Assembly: GCA_963753135.1 (NCBI GenBank) | Contig: CAVWBA010000020.1 | Coordinates: 62,001 to 126,000, forward strand | From: Roseiarcus sp963753135 | Lineage (GTDB): Bacteria > Pseudomonadota > Alphaproteobacteria > Rhizobiales > Beijerinckiaceae | Reading direction: 5' to 3' | DNA: 64,000 bases | Program-made: the position numbers and the translations under genes | Shown: positions 55,878-64,000 of the stretch, piece after piece | Layout: the number at the start of each line of letters is the position of its first letter | How positions within the stretch are numbered: the stretch's first letter is position 1 | The notes under the pieces: generated by a model | What the model saw: only the letters and a program-made list of their open reading frames with translations | Told to the model about the DNA's origin: nothing | The model's database searches: none

Positions 55878-56060
55878 CTTGGTTTGACGCCCGTCCACCG
55901 GTAAAACGCGTCTCGCAAAGCGGACTGGGCGATTTCGAGCGGCGGCGCGGTCGATCTTACAATCGCGCGGTGGTATGACAGCCCGCCGCCGACGTGCTAG
56001 GGGCCGTCAGGCCGGCGCCTCCGTTCGCCTTGGGTGGCGCGCCGCACAACAAGGAGCCTT

Positions 56061-56279
56061 ATGTCGAAAGAAGAATTGCTTGAATTCCCAGGATTCGTCG
56101 TCGAATTGCTGCCCAATGCGACCTTTCGCGTCAAACTTGAGAACGACCACGAAATCATTGCTCACACCGCGGGCAAGATGCGCAAGAATCGCATTCGCGT
56201 GCTGGCCGGCGACAAGGTGCTCGTGGAGATGACTCCCTACGATCTGACCAAGGGACGCATTACCTACCGCTTCAAATGA
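56061..56279 (+). CDS. infA: translation initiation factor IF-1
   Basis: A 72-residue S1-fold protein, MSKEELLEFPGFVVELLPNA, TFRVKLENDHEIIAHTAGKM, ending KGRITYRFK. AAGGAG lies 5 bases before the ATG. It helps select the initiator tRNA on the ribosome. The maf gene overlaps its stop, giving the infA-maf-yacG operon. Confidence 0.97.
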   Translation: MSKEELLEFPGFVVELLPNATFRVKLENDHEIIAHTAGKMRKNRIRVLAGDKVLVEMTPYDLTKGRITYRFK

Positions 56280-56944
56280 CCCTCGCTCTCGGGCGGCGCG
56301 ACGATTGCTCCGCCTCGCACTCGGGCCTCCGTCTCGTGCTGGGGTCCGCTTCGCCGCGCAGGCTTCAGCTGCTCGCGCAAATCGGCGTCAAGCCCGATGC
56401 GGTTCTGCCGGCCGAGATCGACGAGACGCCGCGCCCGCGCGAAGAGCCGCGTGCGCTCGCCGAACGGCTGGCCGGCGAAAAGGCGCTCGCCTCGGCGGCG
56501 ATCGCGGGGGCCCATGCGGATCTCGCCCCCTGCCTGACGCTTGCGGCCGACACGGTGGTCGGCGTCGGCCGGCGCATCTTGCCGAAATGCGAGACGCGCG
56601 ATGAGGCGGAACTGTGCCTCGATCTTTTGTCCGGCCGCGGCCATCGGGTCTTCACCGGCCTTGCGCTCATCACCGCGAGCGGCGCCGTGCGGCGCCGGCT
56701 GGTGGAGACCCGTCTCAGGTTCAAGCGCCTGTCCCGCCATGAGCTCGAGGCCTATCTCATGAGCGGCGAGTGGCGCGGCAAGGCGGGCGGCTACGCGATT
56801 CAGGGGCTCGCCGGCGCGTTCGTCGAGCGGCTGATCGGCTCCTACTCGAACGTCGTCGGCCTGCCGCTCAACGAAACGGCCGCGCTGCTCGGCGGCCAAG
56901 GCTATCACGTGCACCGGCATTGGAGCGCGAGCCTCGTTCAATGA
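56276..56944 (+). CDS. maf: Maf-like nucleotide pyrophosphatase
   Basis: This 222-residue protein removes pyrophosphate from modified or non-canonical nucleoside triphosphates. Marks are LVLGSASPRRLQLLAQIG, the catalytic aspartate in LAADTVVGVG, YLMSGEWRGKAGGYAIQGLA and the end FVERLIGSYSNVVGLPL. It overlaps infA by four bases and yacG by four bases. Confidence 0.93.
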   Translation: MTLALGRRDDCSASHSGLRLVLGSASPRRLQLLAQIGVKPDAVLPAEIDETPRPREEPRALAERLAGEKALASAAIAGAHADLAPCLTLAADTVVGVGRRILPKCETRDEAELCLDLLSGRGHRVFTGLALITASGAVRRRLVETRLRFKRLSRHELEAYLMSGEWRGKAGGYAIQGLAGAFVERLIGSYSNVVGLPLNETAALLGGQGYHVHRHWSASLVQ

Positions 56945-57150
56945 CCGGCGACAGCGACAAATCGGCGAAGCGACCGGATCGGAACAAGAGCAACCGGACG
57001 TGCCCGATTTGCGGCAAGCCGCGCAGCGAAGCTTATGACCCGTTCTGCTCGAAGCGCTGCGCCGACGTGGACCTGCATCGCTGGCTGAAGGGGAGCTACG
57101 TCATCCCCGGCGCCAAAGCCGAGCCGGAGCCGGGCGACGAGGAGGAATAG
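56941..57150 (+). CDS. yacG: DNA gyrase inhibitor YacG
   Basis: A 69-residue zinc protein. Cys21 and Cys24 (CPICGKPRSE) pair with Cys36 and Cys40 (PFCSKRC) to bind zinc, followed by ADVDLHRWLKGSYVIPG and an acidic tail. In E. coli the protein binds GyrB and blocks DNA binding. It ends the infA-maf-yacG operon. Confidence 0.93.
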   Translation: MTGDSDKSAKRPDRNKSNRTCPICGKPRSEAYDPFCSKRCADVDLHRWLKGSYVIPGAKAEPEPGDEEE

Positions 57151-57581
57151 GCCCGCAGCGTGAGGGCGTCTACTTCCACTGGCGCAAGGGAGGCCAACCG
57201 TCTTCGGGCGGCGCCATTAGCGAGTCCATTTTGAGCCATTTCAATGGCTTGCGGCGCAATTAACGAGTCTCTACCCGCGCGCTTCCCGCCGCCTCACTGA
57301 AAGGCTGGGGCGCGGCTCGAAGGAAGCTCCCTTTCGCAGTTCGGCTGACGCTCATGTCGCGATGCGAAACGAATCGTTTCGCCTCGGTTAGGCTAAGTCG
57401 TTGAGGTCATTGGAGGCGCTAAATCAGCGATTTCGCTTCTTCTGAAATATCAAAGGCTTAAAGCCGATTTCGTTTCGCCGTTTTTTAAGCCCATTGCCGG
57501 TTCAACGCCCGAAAGCGATGCCCAACCTTTCTGAAAAGCATACCATTCCTGAGCCTTCCATGGCAAGAGATTGTCGGCGCC
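57151..57581. other. convergent intergenic region holding repeat copy C
   Basis: The gap lies between the ends of yacG and the creatininase-family gene. It holds the palindrome AGCCATT-TC-AATGGCT (57234-57249) and repeat copy C. No gene and no tRNA are seen. Confidence 0.6.
57349..57486 (+). repeat. dispersed intergenic repeat, copy C
   Basis: This copy has the hairpin GCGAAACG-AAT-CGTTTCGC (57364-57382) at its left part, then TAAGTCGTTGAGGTCATTGG, AAATCAGCGATTTCGCTTCT and the shared end GCCGATTTCGTTTCGCCGTT. It aligns with copies A and B but is the most divergent. Confidence 0.75.
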
Positions 57582-58403
57582 TCAGCGCCCGGACACAGCC
57601 GACCTTATGGCGGCTACCGTTTGAGAGACGATGGCGTCGACGCCCAACATTCCTACTCTCGCGCTTGCGTTGGACGGATCCCCATAAACGCCCTCGGCGC
57701 TGCCAAATTTGGATCCTTTGGAAAGCCGATCCTCGCGGACGAGGCTCGGGTCAAGCGCTAGCATCAGCGAGGTGTCACTGAGACCCGCATGGGTTCCAAT
57801 CTCCGAGGGCGTGAACCCTTCACTCATCAGAATCCGCGTGAAATCGATCTGCGCCGCGTCGTAATATTGCGTAACCGCGTGCGCGCGCACGTTCGATGAG
57901 GCCCATTCGCGGTTGAGTTTGTTCGCCACATTCTTCTCATCGGCCTGGTAACCGCCGTGATCGCCCAGGAAGACGATATCTTTGAACCCGTGCTGTTTGA
58001 AGCTTCGGGCCGCGTATTCGAGAATCGTTTCAAACGCGGCGTCCGGCACGCTGATCGTTCCAGGGAAACGCATGTGGCCGGACGGCGGACTGATGCTGCC
58101 TTCCGGGACATAGGCGATCACCGGAGCGACAAGCGCGTTGCCTAACGCGACGGCAATCCGCTCGGAAAGCAACTTGACGCGCCGGTTGTGTTTTCCGAGC
58201 GCCATAGCCGGGCCATTCTGCTCGGTTCCGCCGATAGGCACGATGATGGTGGTCTTGCCCGCGGCGATCTCGTCCCTGAGCTCGGTCCACGTGAGATCTT
58301 CGAGGAAGACCGAGGGACGCTCCTCGGAATAGGCGAGCGGCGCGAAGTTCAGAATCAGCAACGGCAGAAGCAAGAGACGCGCCGCCTGCCTCATGCAGTT
58401 CAT
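57582..58403 (-). CDS. exported creatininase-family amidohydrolase
   Basis: This protein of about 273 residues has a signal peptide (RQAARLLLLPLLILNFAPLA). The creatininase fold follows: IIVPIGGTEQNGPAMALGKH, PEGSISPPSGHMRFPGTIS, the block DIVFLGDHGGYQADEKNVAN and FTPSEIGTHAGLSDTSLMLA. Compared with classic EQHGPHLPLGTD enzymes, the first metal block reads EQNGPAMALGKHN, so ligands differ. The start at 58403 has GGAG upstream; 58442 and 58394 are alternatives. Substrate unknown. Confidence 0.82.
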   Translation of the reverse strand: MNCMRQAARLLLLPLLILNFAPLAYSEERPSVFLEDLTWTELRDEIAAGKTTIIVPIGGTEQNGPAMALGKHNRRVKLLSERIAVALGNALVAPVIAYVPEGSISPPSGHMRFPGTISVPDAAFETILEYAARSFKQHGFKDIVFLGDHGGYQADEKNVANKLNREWASSNVRAHAVTQYYDAAQIDFTRILMSEGFTPSEIGTHAGLSDTSLMLALDPSLVREDRLSKGSKFGSAEGVYGDPSNASARVGMLGVDAIVSQTVAAIRSAVSGR

Positions 58404-58451
58404 TCGCTCGCTCCGCAACGCCATCGGTCGAGATTCGCGCACAGCCGAAGA

Positions 58452-58763
58452 TTATGAGGCGCCGCGCAGCAGCTTGCCGGAAATCCTCCGGCTGCCATGA
58501 ACGATACGAAGCACCCTCACGACGCCGTCCGTCTCCATGTGACTGTAGATCACGATATAAGGGAGAACGAAGCCGACGCGAATGTGCGCTCCTAAGGCGG
58601 GGCGCGGCGGACCCGCGCCAGGAAAGTCGGCGAGAATGTCATAGAGCCGCTCAAAAGAAGCGTTGTATCGGGCGGCGACTACATACCCGGCCTTGGCTTT
58701 GAGATCGGCAATGATCTCCGCCGTGTCCGCGTCGGCGGATGGCGCAACAACGACCCTCGCCAC
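58452..58763 (-). CDS. RelE/ParE-type toxin
   Basis: A 103-residue protein of the RelE/ParE fold: MARVVVAPSADADTAEIIAD, the helix FERLYDILADFPGAGP, IRVGFVLPYIVIYSHMETD and VRVLRIVHGSRRISGKLL. This matches the conserved core in which ParE toxins act on gyrase. It starts with GTG, whose G is shared with the TAG stop of the antitoxin gene. Confidence 0.88.
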   Translation of the reverse strand: MARVVVAPSADADTAEIIADLKAKAGYVVAARYNASFERLYDILADFPGAGPPRPALGAHIRVGFVLPYIVIYSHMETDGVVRVLRIVHGSRRISGKLLRGAS

Positions 58764-59023
58764 TAAGTCCGAAGCGCAGCAAGCCTTGCCGCATTGCGAG
58801 CCTTATGCTCCTCAAGAGTAATTTCCTCGCCACGGGCGATCTCGGCCAACGCTTCAGCGATGTAGGGTTTCGCCCATGCCAGATCGTCGCCTTCCTCAAG
58901 CGCTCGTTCGGCAATTCGCTCATCGATAAGCTGGCGCGCAGCCGCTTCCACCGATGCAAAATCGCCGCGCGCCACACGCGTTTCGAGCCATGCTTCCTGT
59001 TCGGGATTCAAGATGATCGTCAT
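58763..59023 (-). CDS. ParD/CopG-type antitoxin
   Basis: An 86-residue protein with the ribbon-helix-helix start MTIILNPEQEAWLETRVARG and DFASVEAAARQLIDERIAER. An acidic linker and toxin-binding tail (EIARGEEITLEEHKARNAAR) follow. It lies just before the toxin gene, the usual parDE order, and should repress its own promoter. Confidence 0.88.
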   Translation of the reverse strand: MTIILNPEQEAWLETRVARGDFASVEAAARQLIDERIAERALEEGDDLAWAKPYIAEALAEIARGEEITLEEHKARNAARLAALRT

Positions 59024-59112
59024 GGGTCGTTCATACCACGAAAGCCCCCGACTGTGAATTTATGCACAAAGTCGACCATCTGCCTTTGGCCGCAACCAAT
59101 TGAGCTTCGTCC

Positions 59113-61234
59113 CTAAAACCCGCCCTCGACGCAGCGAAGAGCGAAGGCGTATTGGCGGGCGACGTCGTCGAGGCGGTCGTAGCGTCCCGACGCGCCCGCA
59201 TGGCCCGCGTCCATCGCGGTGCGCAGCAGGACCGGGCCGCCGCCGGTCATTGTCGCGCGCAAGCGGGCGACCCATTTCGCGGGCTCCCAATAGGTCACGC
59301 GCGGATCGGTGAGGCCGGCGAGCGCCAGGATCGGCGGATAGGCTTGAGCGCGCACGTTGTCGATCGGACTATAGGCGCGGATGGTCTCGAACGCCGCGTG
59401 ATCGTGGATCGGATCGCCCCATTCGAGCCACTCGGGCGGAGTGAGCGGCAGGCTGGCGTCAAGCATCGTCGCCAGCACATCGACGAACGGCACGTCGGCG
59501 ATGATTCCAGCGAACAGGTCCGGCGCGAGATTGGCGATCGCGCCCATCAGCAAGCCGCCGGCGCTGCCGCCCTGCGCCACGACTTGGCCCTTGCTGGTAA
59601 AGCCTTCGGCGATGAGGAAGCGGATGGCGGCGAGGAAATCGTGAAAAGTGTTCGGCTTCTTGCCGAGCTTGCCGTCCTCGTACCACCGCCAGCCTTTGTC
59701 CGTGCCGCCGCGCACGTGGGCGATCGCGAACACGAAGCCGCGGTCGACGAGCGAGAAGCGGTTGGTGGCGAAACTCGCCTCTCCGCATAGCCGTAGGCGC
59801 CATAGCCGGTGATGAACAGCGGCGCCGATCCGTCGAGCTTCACGGCCGCGCTTGTAAAGCAGCGACACCGGCACGCTCTCGCCATCTTCGGCAGGCGCGA
59901 AAACCAGCCGCGCAACATAGGCCTTAGGATCGAAACCGCGCGGCATGGACTGCCGCTTGACGAGGGTGCGCCGCCTGCGTGACGACATCGTAGTCGTAGG
60001 TCTCCTGCGGCGTCGTCGGCGAGGAGTAGCTGAAGCGGATGAGCGACGTGTCGAATTCGTAGACCGGCTCGCGTCGGAGAAAATAGGTTTCCTCGTCGAA
60101 TGCGATCTCGTGCGACTCTCCCCTTTCCAAATCGAAGACGACGAGATGCGGCCGGCTCATCTCGCGCATGAGCAGAACGAGATGATTCTTGAACAGCGTT
60201 GCGTCGGCGATGAAGCGCCCGTCGCGCTTGGGCACGAAGTCGCGCCAATTCGCCTCTTGCGGCGCATCGCGCGGCGCAACGACGATCTTGAAGTCGGGCG
60301 CGTCGACATTGGTGCGAATGAAGAAGCGATCGCCGTGATCCATCACGTCATAGTGCAATCCCGAGCGACGTGGCGCGACGAGCCGGGGCGACGCGGTCGG
60401 GTGATCGAGATCCACGATCCTTGCTTCCGAGGCGTCGTGGCCATGCACCGAAATGATGGCCGCGCGGCCGAGACGCGTGGGCTCAATGCCGATGAACCAG
60501 GCCGGATCGGCTTCCGCGAAGATCTCGACGTCGTCTGTCTGCGCGGTTCCGAGGCGATGCAGCATGACGCGGCAAGGGCGGTGGTTTTCGTCCTGCTCGA
60601 CGTAAAGAAACGCCTGCGAATCGCGCGTCCATACGACGTCTCCGGTGGCGCCGACGATGCGGTCGCCAAGGTCCGTCTCGCGCTCAAGGTCGCGGACGGC
60701 GATCGTCAGCATCTCGGAGCCGAGTTCGTCGAAGGAAAAAGCGAATTTTGAATGGTCGGGCGAATGGCGGGCGCTGGCCAGATGAAAAAACGCCTTTCCC
60801 TCCGCACGGGCGTCGCCGTCGATCAGCACCGTCTCCGCGCCGCCTTCGCGAGGCTTGCGGCAATAGATGCGGCGCTGACCGCCGGGACGAAAGCGCGAGT
60901 AATAGGCCCACGGCCCGTCGACTTGCGGCGGCTCGCTGTCATCCTCCTTGAGGCGCGCGCGCATCTCGCGCTTGAGCTCTTTCTGCAAGCCGAGCGTCGG
61001 CGCCAAAACTGTGTCAGCGTAGGCGTTCTCGGCCTCGAGCAGCGCGCGGATGTCGGGAGGCAGCCGAGTGGGGTCGCGCAGCACTTCGCGCCAATTGTCG
61101 GCCCGCATCCAGGCGTAGTCGTCCGCCCAGGAAAGGCCATGTGCGGAAAGCATCGCCGGCCGGACTTCGGCTCGCGGCGGCGCCGGGATCGAGGCTTGCG
61201 AGCCCGGTCCGCGCGCCGATTGGTTGCGCGTCAT
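59113..61234 (-). CDS. ptrB: oligopeptidase B (prolyl oligopeptidase family, S9A), with about three frame changes
   Basis: This serine peptidase of about 705 residues cleaves short peptides after basic residues. The N-terminal beta-propeller (59970-61234, SWADDYAWMRADNWREVLRD, GPWAYYSRFRPGGQRRIYCR) is intact. Frame changes at about 59975, 59855 and 59795 interrupt the link to the catalytic domain. That domain resumes with FSLVDRGFVFAIAHVRGGTD and has the nucleophile in GGSAGGLLMGA and the histidine in DAGHAGASGRYD. The segment AVKLDGSAPLFITGYGAYGY appears only in a third frame. Confidence 0.85.
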
Positions 61235-61243
61235 GACGCTCGC

Positions 61244-61940
61244 CTACCCGCGCGGTGGAAGCGCCGAGAAGGCCGCAGGAACCTCCGCGGGCGCTTCGCA
61301 GAGAGCCGCCGCGCCCGCTGCACGAAGCTCATCGGCGCCGCCGTAGCCCCAGAGCGCGCCAATGGTGGGAATCCCATGCCGGCTCGCCGCCAGAACGTCA
61401 TGCTTGCGATCGCCCCACATGCAGCAATCGTCGGCCTTAAGCCCCTCGCTTTCGAGAATGTGAGCGACGAGGTCCGCCTTGTCCTGAAACCGGCCGCCAA
61501 GCTCGTCGCCATAAGCCGCCTCGAAGTGACGCTCGAGGTCGAAATGGGCAAGGATCCGCTCCGCGTAGACGAGGGGTTTCGCGGTGCAAAGGAAGAGGCG
61601 CGTTCCCGAGGCGCTGAGCTCAGTCAGCGCTTCGTTTACGCCCTCGTAGACGAGAGCCTCGAACAACCCTTCGGTCGAATAGCGGCCGCGATAGATCTTG
61701 AGCGCCTCCTCGGGATCGCCTTCGCCATTCAGCGCCTCGGCGAAACATCCGCGCAAGGGCGGGCCGATGATCCAGGTGCAGTTCGGCGGCGGGCGGCGCG
61801 CTTCGGCCCAACGCCTCCAGCGCCAGACGAAAGCAGCCGACGATGCCCTCAGCCGGGTCGGTCAGCGTTCCGTCCAAATCGACCAGGAGCGCGCTTCGCC
61901 GATTGGGCTCCGTCGTCGGGCAAGGCAATCTTGGCGGCAA
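61244..61940 (-). CDS. HAD-superfamily phosphatase (phosphoglycolate phosphatase-like), frameshifted near 61778
   Basis: The protein is about 231 residues when read across one frame change. Motif I is LLVDLDGTLTDPAEG, motif II LFLCTAKPLVYAERILAHFD, and motif III/IV CCMWGDRKHDVLAASRHGIP. The shift lies between AAELH and WIIGPPLRGCFAEALNG. The class-I cap is Gph-like; the substrate may be phosphoglycolate or a nucleotide monophosphate. It precedes ptrB by ten bases on the same strand. Confidence 0.85.
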
Positions 61941-61952
61941 AAGCGCAACCGG

Positions 61953-62189
61953 CTAGCCGCGAATCGGCTCGTGCGCGACCGCCGCGCGCAGGAAATAGAA
62001 GAGACCGGTCAGCGCCATGAGAATGAGCACGCCTTCCAGTGACCGGGTAATCGTCTCGCCAAGCTGAAACAGGCCGCCGATCGCCCAGCCCGCCGCGGCG
62101 CCGGCGCCCACGAGCTCCGTGCCCACCAGAATGGCGACGCTGAGCAGCGTCATCGCATTGGTCCAGTTGATCGGCGTGGCGTCCGCCAA
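61953..62189 (-). CDS. small two-helix membrane protein
   Basis: This protein of about 78 residues has two membrane segments: NAMTLLSVAILVGTELVGAG (then AAAGWAIGG) and ITRSLEGVLILMALTGLFYF. TTG at 62189 is the likely start, with AAGGAG about 11 bases before it; the open frame extends to 62261 without a better start. I know similar short proteins in Rhizobiales only as hypothetical. It lies between panE-like and HAD genes on the same strand. Confidence 0.65.
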   Translation of the reverse strand: MADATPINWTNAMTLLSVAILVGTELVGAGAAAGWAIGGLFQLGETITRSLEGVLILMALTGLFYFLRAAVAHEPIRG

Positions 62190-62257
62190 GGCGCATTCTC
62201 CTTCAGAATCTTCGCGAAGCGGTCGCGGATATACCAACGCGCCCCGCGGCGCAAGCG

Positions 62258-63198
62258 TCATGGGCTAGCGGCGATCTCCCTGCCCTTTCGCGCCAACTCG
62301 TAGGTTTTCACGTGAAGCGTGGCGATGCGCAGCAACGAAATGTCGTCCGGCTTCGCAGCGCGGCGCAAAAGATCGCCGAGGATCTGGTCGCCTTCGACCG
62401 GCTTGCCGCCCTCGATATCGCGCAGCATCGAGGCCTTGATCGGCGAACCCGCGGCGGTCATCGCCGCCCGCGCGCGCTCGAGCGCCGGGGCGCGAAGTGG
62501 GAAACCTTGAGCGGCCGCGATCGATGCGCATTCGCTTAAGAAGCCCAAGCGCGAGGTCCGCGGCGCCGGCGGCGACATAGTCGCCAACGGCCGACCTCAT
62601 CAGGCAGGTAATGCCTGCCGCCGTGGCGATGAACACCCACTTCTCCCACATTTCCTGCCGGATGTCGTCGGCCAGCCGCGCATCGAAGCCGGCGTTGAGC
62701 AGCGCGGAGGCGATGGCCTCGATCCGCTTGGAACGGGAGCCGTCCAGTTCGCCGAAGCTCAGCGCATGCCAATCATTGAAGTGGACGACGTCCCCCTCAG
62801 GCCCGAGGGTCGCCGAAATGGCGCACATCCCGCCGAGCACGCGCTCGGGCCCGAAGCGTTCGGTCAGCCGGTCGATGTGCCGCATGCCATTCAACAGCGG
62901 CAAGATCGCCGTCGCCGGCCCGACGGCCTTGGCGAATGAGGTTATCGCGCCCTCGAGGTCGTAGGCTTTGCAGCTCAGCACGATCAAGGTCGAACGGCTC
63001 CGCCAGATCTTCCTGCAACACAGTCGGCGGCGAGGGATGGTGGAAGTCGCCGACGGGGCTGCGAATCGTCAACCCGTGCTTCGCAAGCTCCGCGGCGCGA
63101 CGCGGACGAACGAGAAACGTCACGTCGCGACCTGCCTCAAGCAACCGGCCGCCGAAATAGCCGCCGACTGCGCCCGCTCCAACAACCAGAATTTTCAT
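62258..63198 (-). CDS. ketopantoate reductase family (ApbA/PanE) protein, with two frame changes
   Basis: The enzyme is about 312 residues across frames. The Rossmann start is MKILVVGAGAVGGYFGGRLL. After EDLAEPFDL the frame changes near 62985 to IVLSCKAYDLEGAITSFAKA, with the substrate Lys region MWEKWVFIATAAGITCLMRS. A second change near 62555 leads to the C-terminal helix domain (FPLRAPALERARAAM, GSPIKASMLRDIEGGKPVEG). It probably reduces a 2-oxo acid with NADPH; such paralogues are not always PanE. Confidence 0.85.
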
Positions 63199-63263
63199 GT
63201 CACCCGATCCTATCCTTCAAACAGAGACGCCGCCGAACAGTCCTTTGGCGCGCCGGACGCACA

Positions 63264-64000
63264 CTACGGCACGGCCGAGACCAGCATGAACGCGGCGAAG
63301 ATTACGAGATGCACGGCGCCCTGCAGCACGGTCGTTCGGCCGGTGCCAAGCGTCAGAGCAGCGATGTAGAGGGTCAGAATGAGCAGCGCCATGTCGGTTT
63401 GCGAAACGCCCAGCGCGATTTGACGGTTGAGCACAATCGAGACGAGCGCGACCGTCGGAATTGTCAGGCCGATGCTGGCGATGGCTGAGCCGAGCGCAAG
63501 ATTGATGCTGTTCTGAAGCCGATTGCGAAGAGCGGACTTAATCGCGGCGAGCCCTTCGGGCATGAGCACGATGAGCGCAATGACAACGCCGACGAAGGCC
63601 TTCGGCAGCCCCGCAGCGCCGATAGCCACGTCGACCGGATAGGACAGCGTCTTGGCCAGCAGCACGACTGCGGCAAGCGAGACGACCAGGAGGGTAAGGC
63701 TCAACAGCGTGATGAGCATGCTCGGAGCGTCGTGCAGCGGCTCGCTCGAAGTCGACGGCCGGCGCGTCGAGGAAGTAAACGCGATGCTTGACGGTTTGCA
63801 CGAAGACGAACACGCACCAGAGGACCAGCGACATAAGGCCGACGCCCTCGAGTTGCAGAATGGAATAGGATGGGCCCGATGCAGCCTCGGCGAAATTGGG
63901 CAGGATGAGCGCCAGCGTGGCCAAAGTGCCGAGCACGGCGAGCGCGGAGACCGCGCCCTGAAGTTGGAAAGTCTGCTCGAAGTGCCGGCCCGCGCCAAGG
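63264..64000 (-). CDS. chaA: Ca2+/H+ (ChaA-type) antiporter, 5' truncated by window edge and frameshifted near 63745
   Basis: The 3' part of a cation/proton antiporter of the CaCA family. The first visible part (LARAGRHFEQTFQLQGAVSA, LAVLGTLATLALILPNFAEA) reads in one frame to about 63750. The remainder (MLITLLSLTLLVVSLAAVVL, the ion-binding IVLMPEGLAAIKSALRNRLQ and NSINLALGSAIASIGLTIPT) continues in another. It is an inner-membrane protein with several helices. The N-terminal half lies beyond the right edge of the window. Confidence 0.82.
   Translation of the reverse strand, partial: LARAGTSSRLSNFRARSPRSPCSALWPRWRSSCPISPRLHRAHPIPFCNSRASALCRWSSGACSSSCKPSSIAFTSSTRRPSTSSEPLHDAPSMLITLLSLTLLVVSLAAVVLLAKTLSYPVDVAIGAAGLPKAFVGVVIALIVLMPEGLAAIKSALRNRLQNSINLALGSAIASIGLTIPTVALVSIVLNRQIALGVSQTDMALLILTLYIAALTLGTGRTTVLQGAVHLVIFAAFMLVSAVP

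Noticed and set aside
57151..57350. tRNA gene expected after yacG in some Rhizobiales
   Set aside because: The sequence shows no tRNA-like arms; it holds a short palindrome and then the dispersed repeat.

Overview
The window looks like chromosome from a high-GC alphaproteobacterium, most likely Hyphomicrobiales (Rhizobiales). The evidence is the set of lineage-typical genes: hdaA, usg, a MucR/Ros regulator, a DUF2093 protein, the long form of dCTP deaminase, an LsrB-like regulator next to trxB, and metZ behind a SAM-II riboswitch. I cannot fix the family from sequence alone. I see no rRNA, tRNA or CRISPR array.

Layout. 1-8.9 kb: end of a VOC protein, a PerM-type permease, hdaA, a small secreted protein, a phospholipase D-like nuclease, a molybdopterin oxidoreductase, accB-accC and a TPR lipoprotein. 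9-12 kb: S21, DUF2093, an orphan amino-acid binding protein, then a chimeric junction between an SDR fragment and a sigma-factor fragment. 12-20.7 kb: a fatty-acid beta-oxidation run (acyl-CoA dehydrogenase, GFA protein, thiolase, bifunctional hydratase/dehydrogenase), usg behind a sigma-54-type promoter, and a choline-sulfatase-type sulfatase. 20.7-22.85 kb: three collinear minus-strand genes of unknown function (one cupredoxin-like), all broken by many single-base frame changes. 23-27 kb: trxB, lsrB-like gene and an IS110-family insertion sequence. 27-31.4 kb: a small surface-polysaccharide cluster (epimerase, two glycosyltransferases, acyl carrier protein, acetyltransferase). 31.6-39 kb: nusG, secE, dcd, an intradiol dioxygenase, metZ, hemW and a PII protein. 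39-46 kb: a DUF393/lipase-maturation-factor fusion, a Tat-exported SMP-30 protein, moaDE, pgsA, upp and mucR. 46.6-57.1 kb: an Atm1-type ABC exporter, psd-pssA, an RND efflux pair, a secreted hydrolase and infA-maf-yacG. 57.5-64 kb: a secreted creatininase-family protein, a toxin-antitoxin pair, oligopeptidase B, a HAD phosphatase, a ketopantoate reductase-like protein and a ChaA antiporter that runs off the right edge.

Main observations beyond ordinary annotation: (i) a dispersed intergenic repeat of about 140 bp in three copies (about 3.4, 36.9 and 57.4 kb) with internal hairpins; (ii) the broken three-gene cluster at 20.7-22.85 kb; (iii) a SAM-II riboswitch before metZ; (iv) a sigma-54 promoter before usg; (v) a MucR homologue lacking zinc ligands; (vi) a strongly uneven distribution of frame breaks: many at 1.3, 10-14, 20-25 and 59-64 kb, none recognised between 26 and 57 kb. 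Several genes below are therefore described across frames. For most of them local sequence error is at least as likely as true decay.
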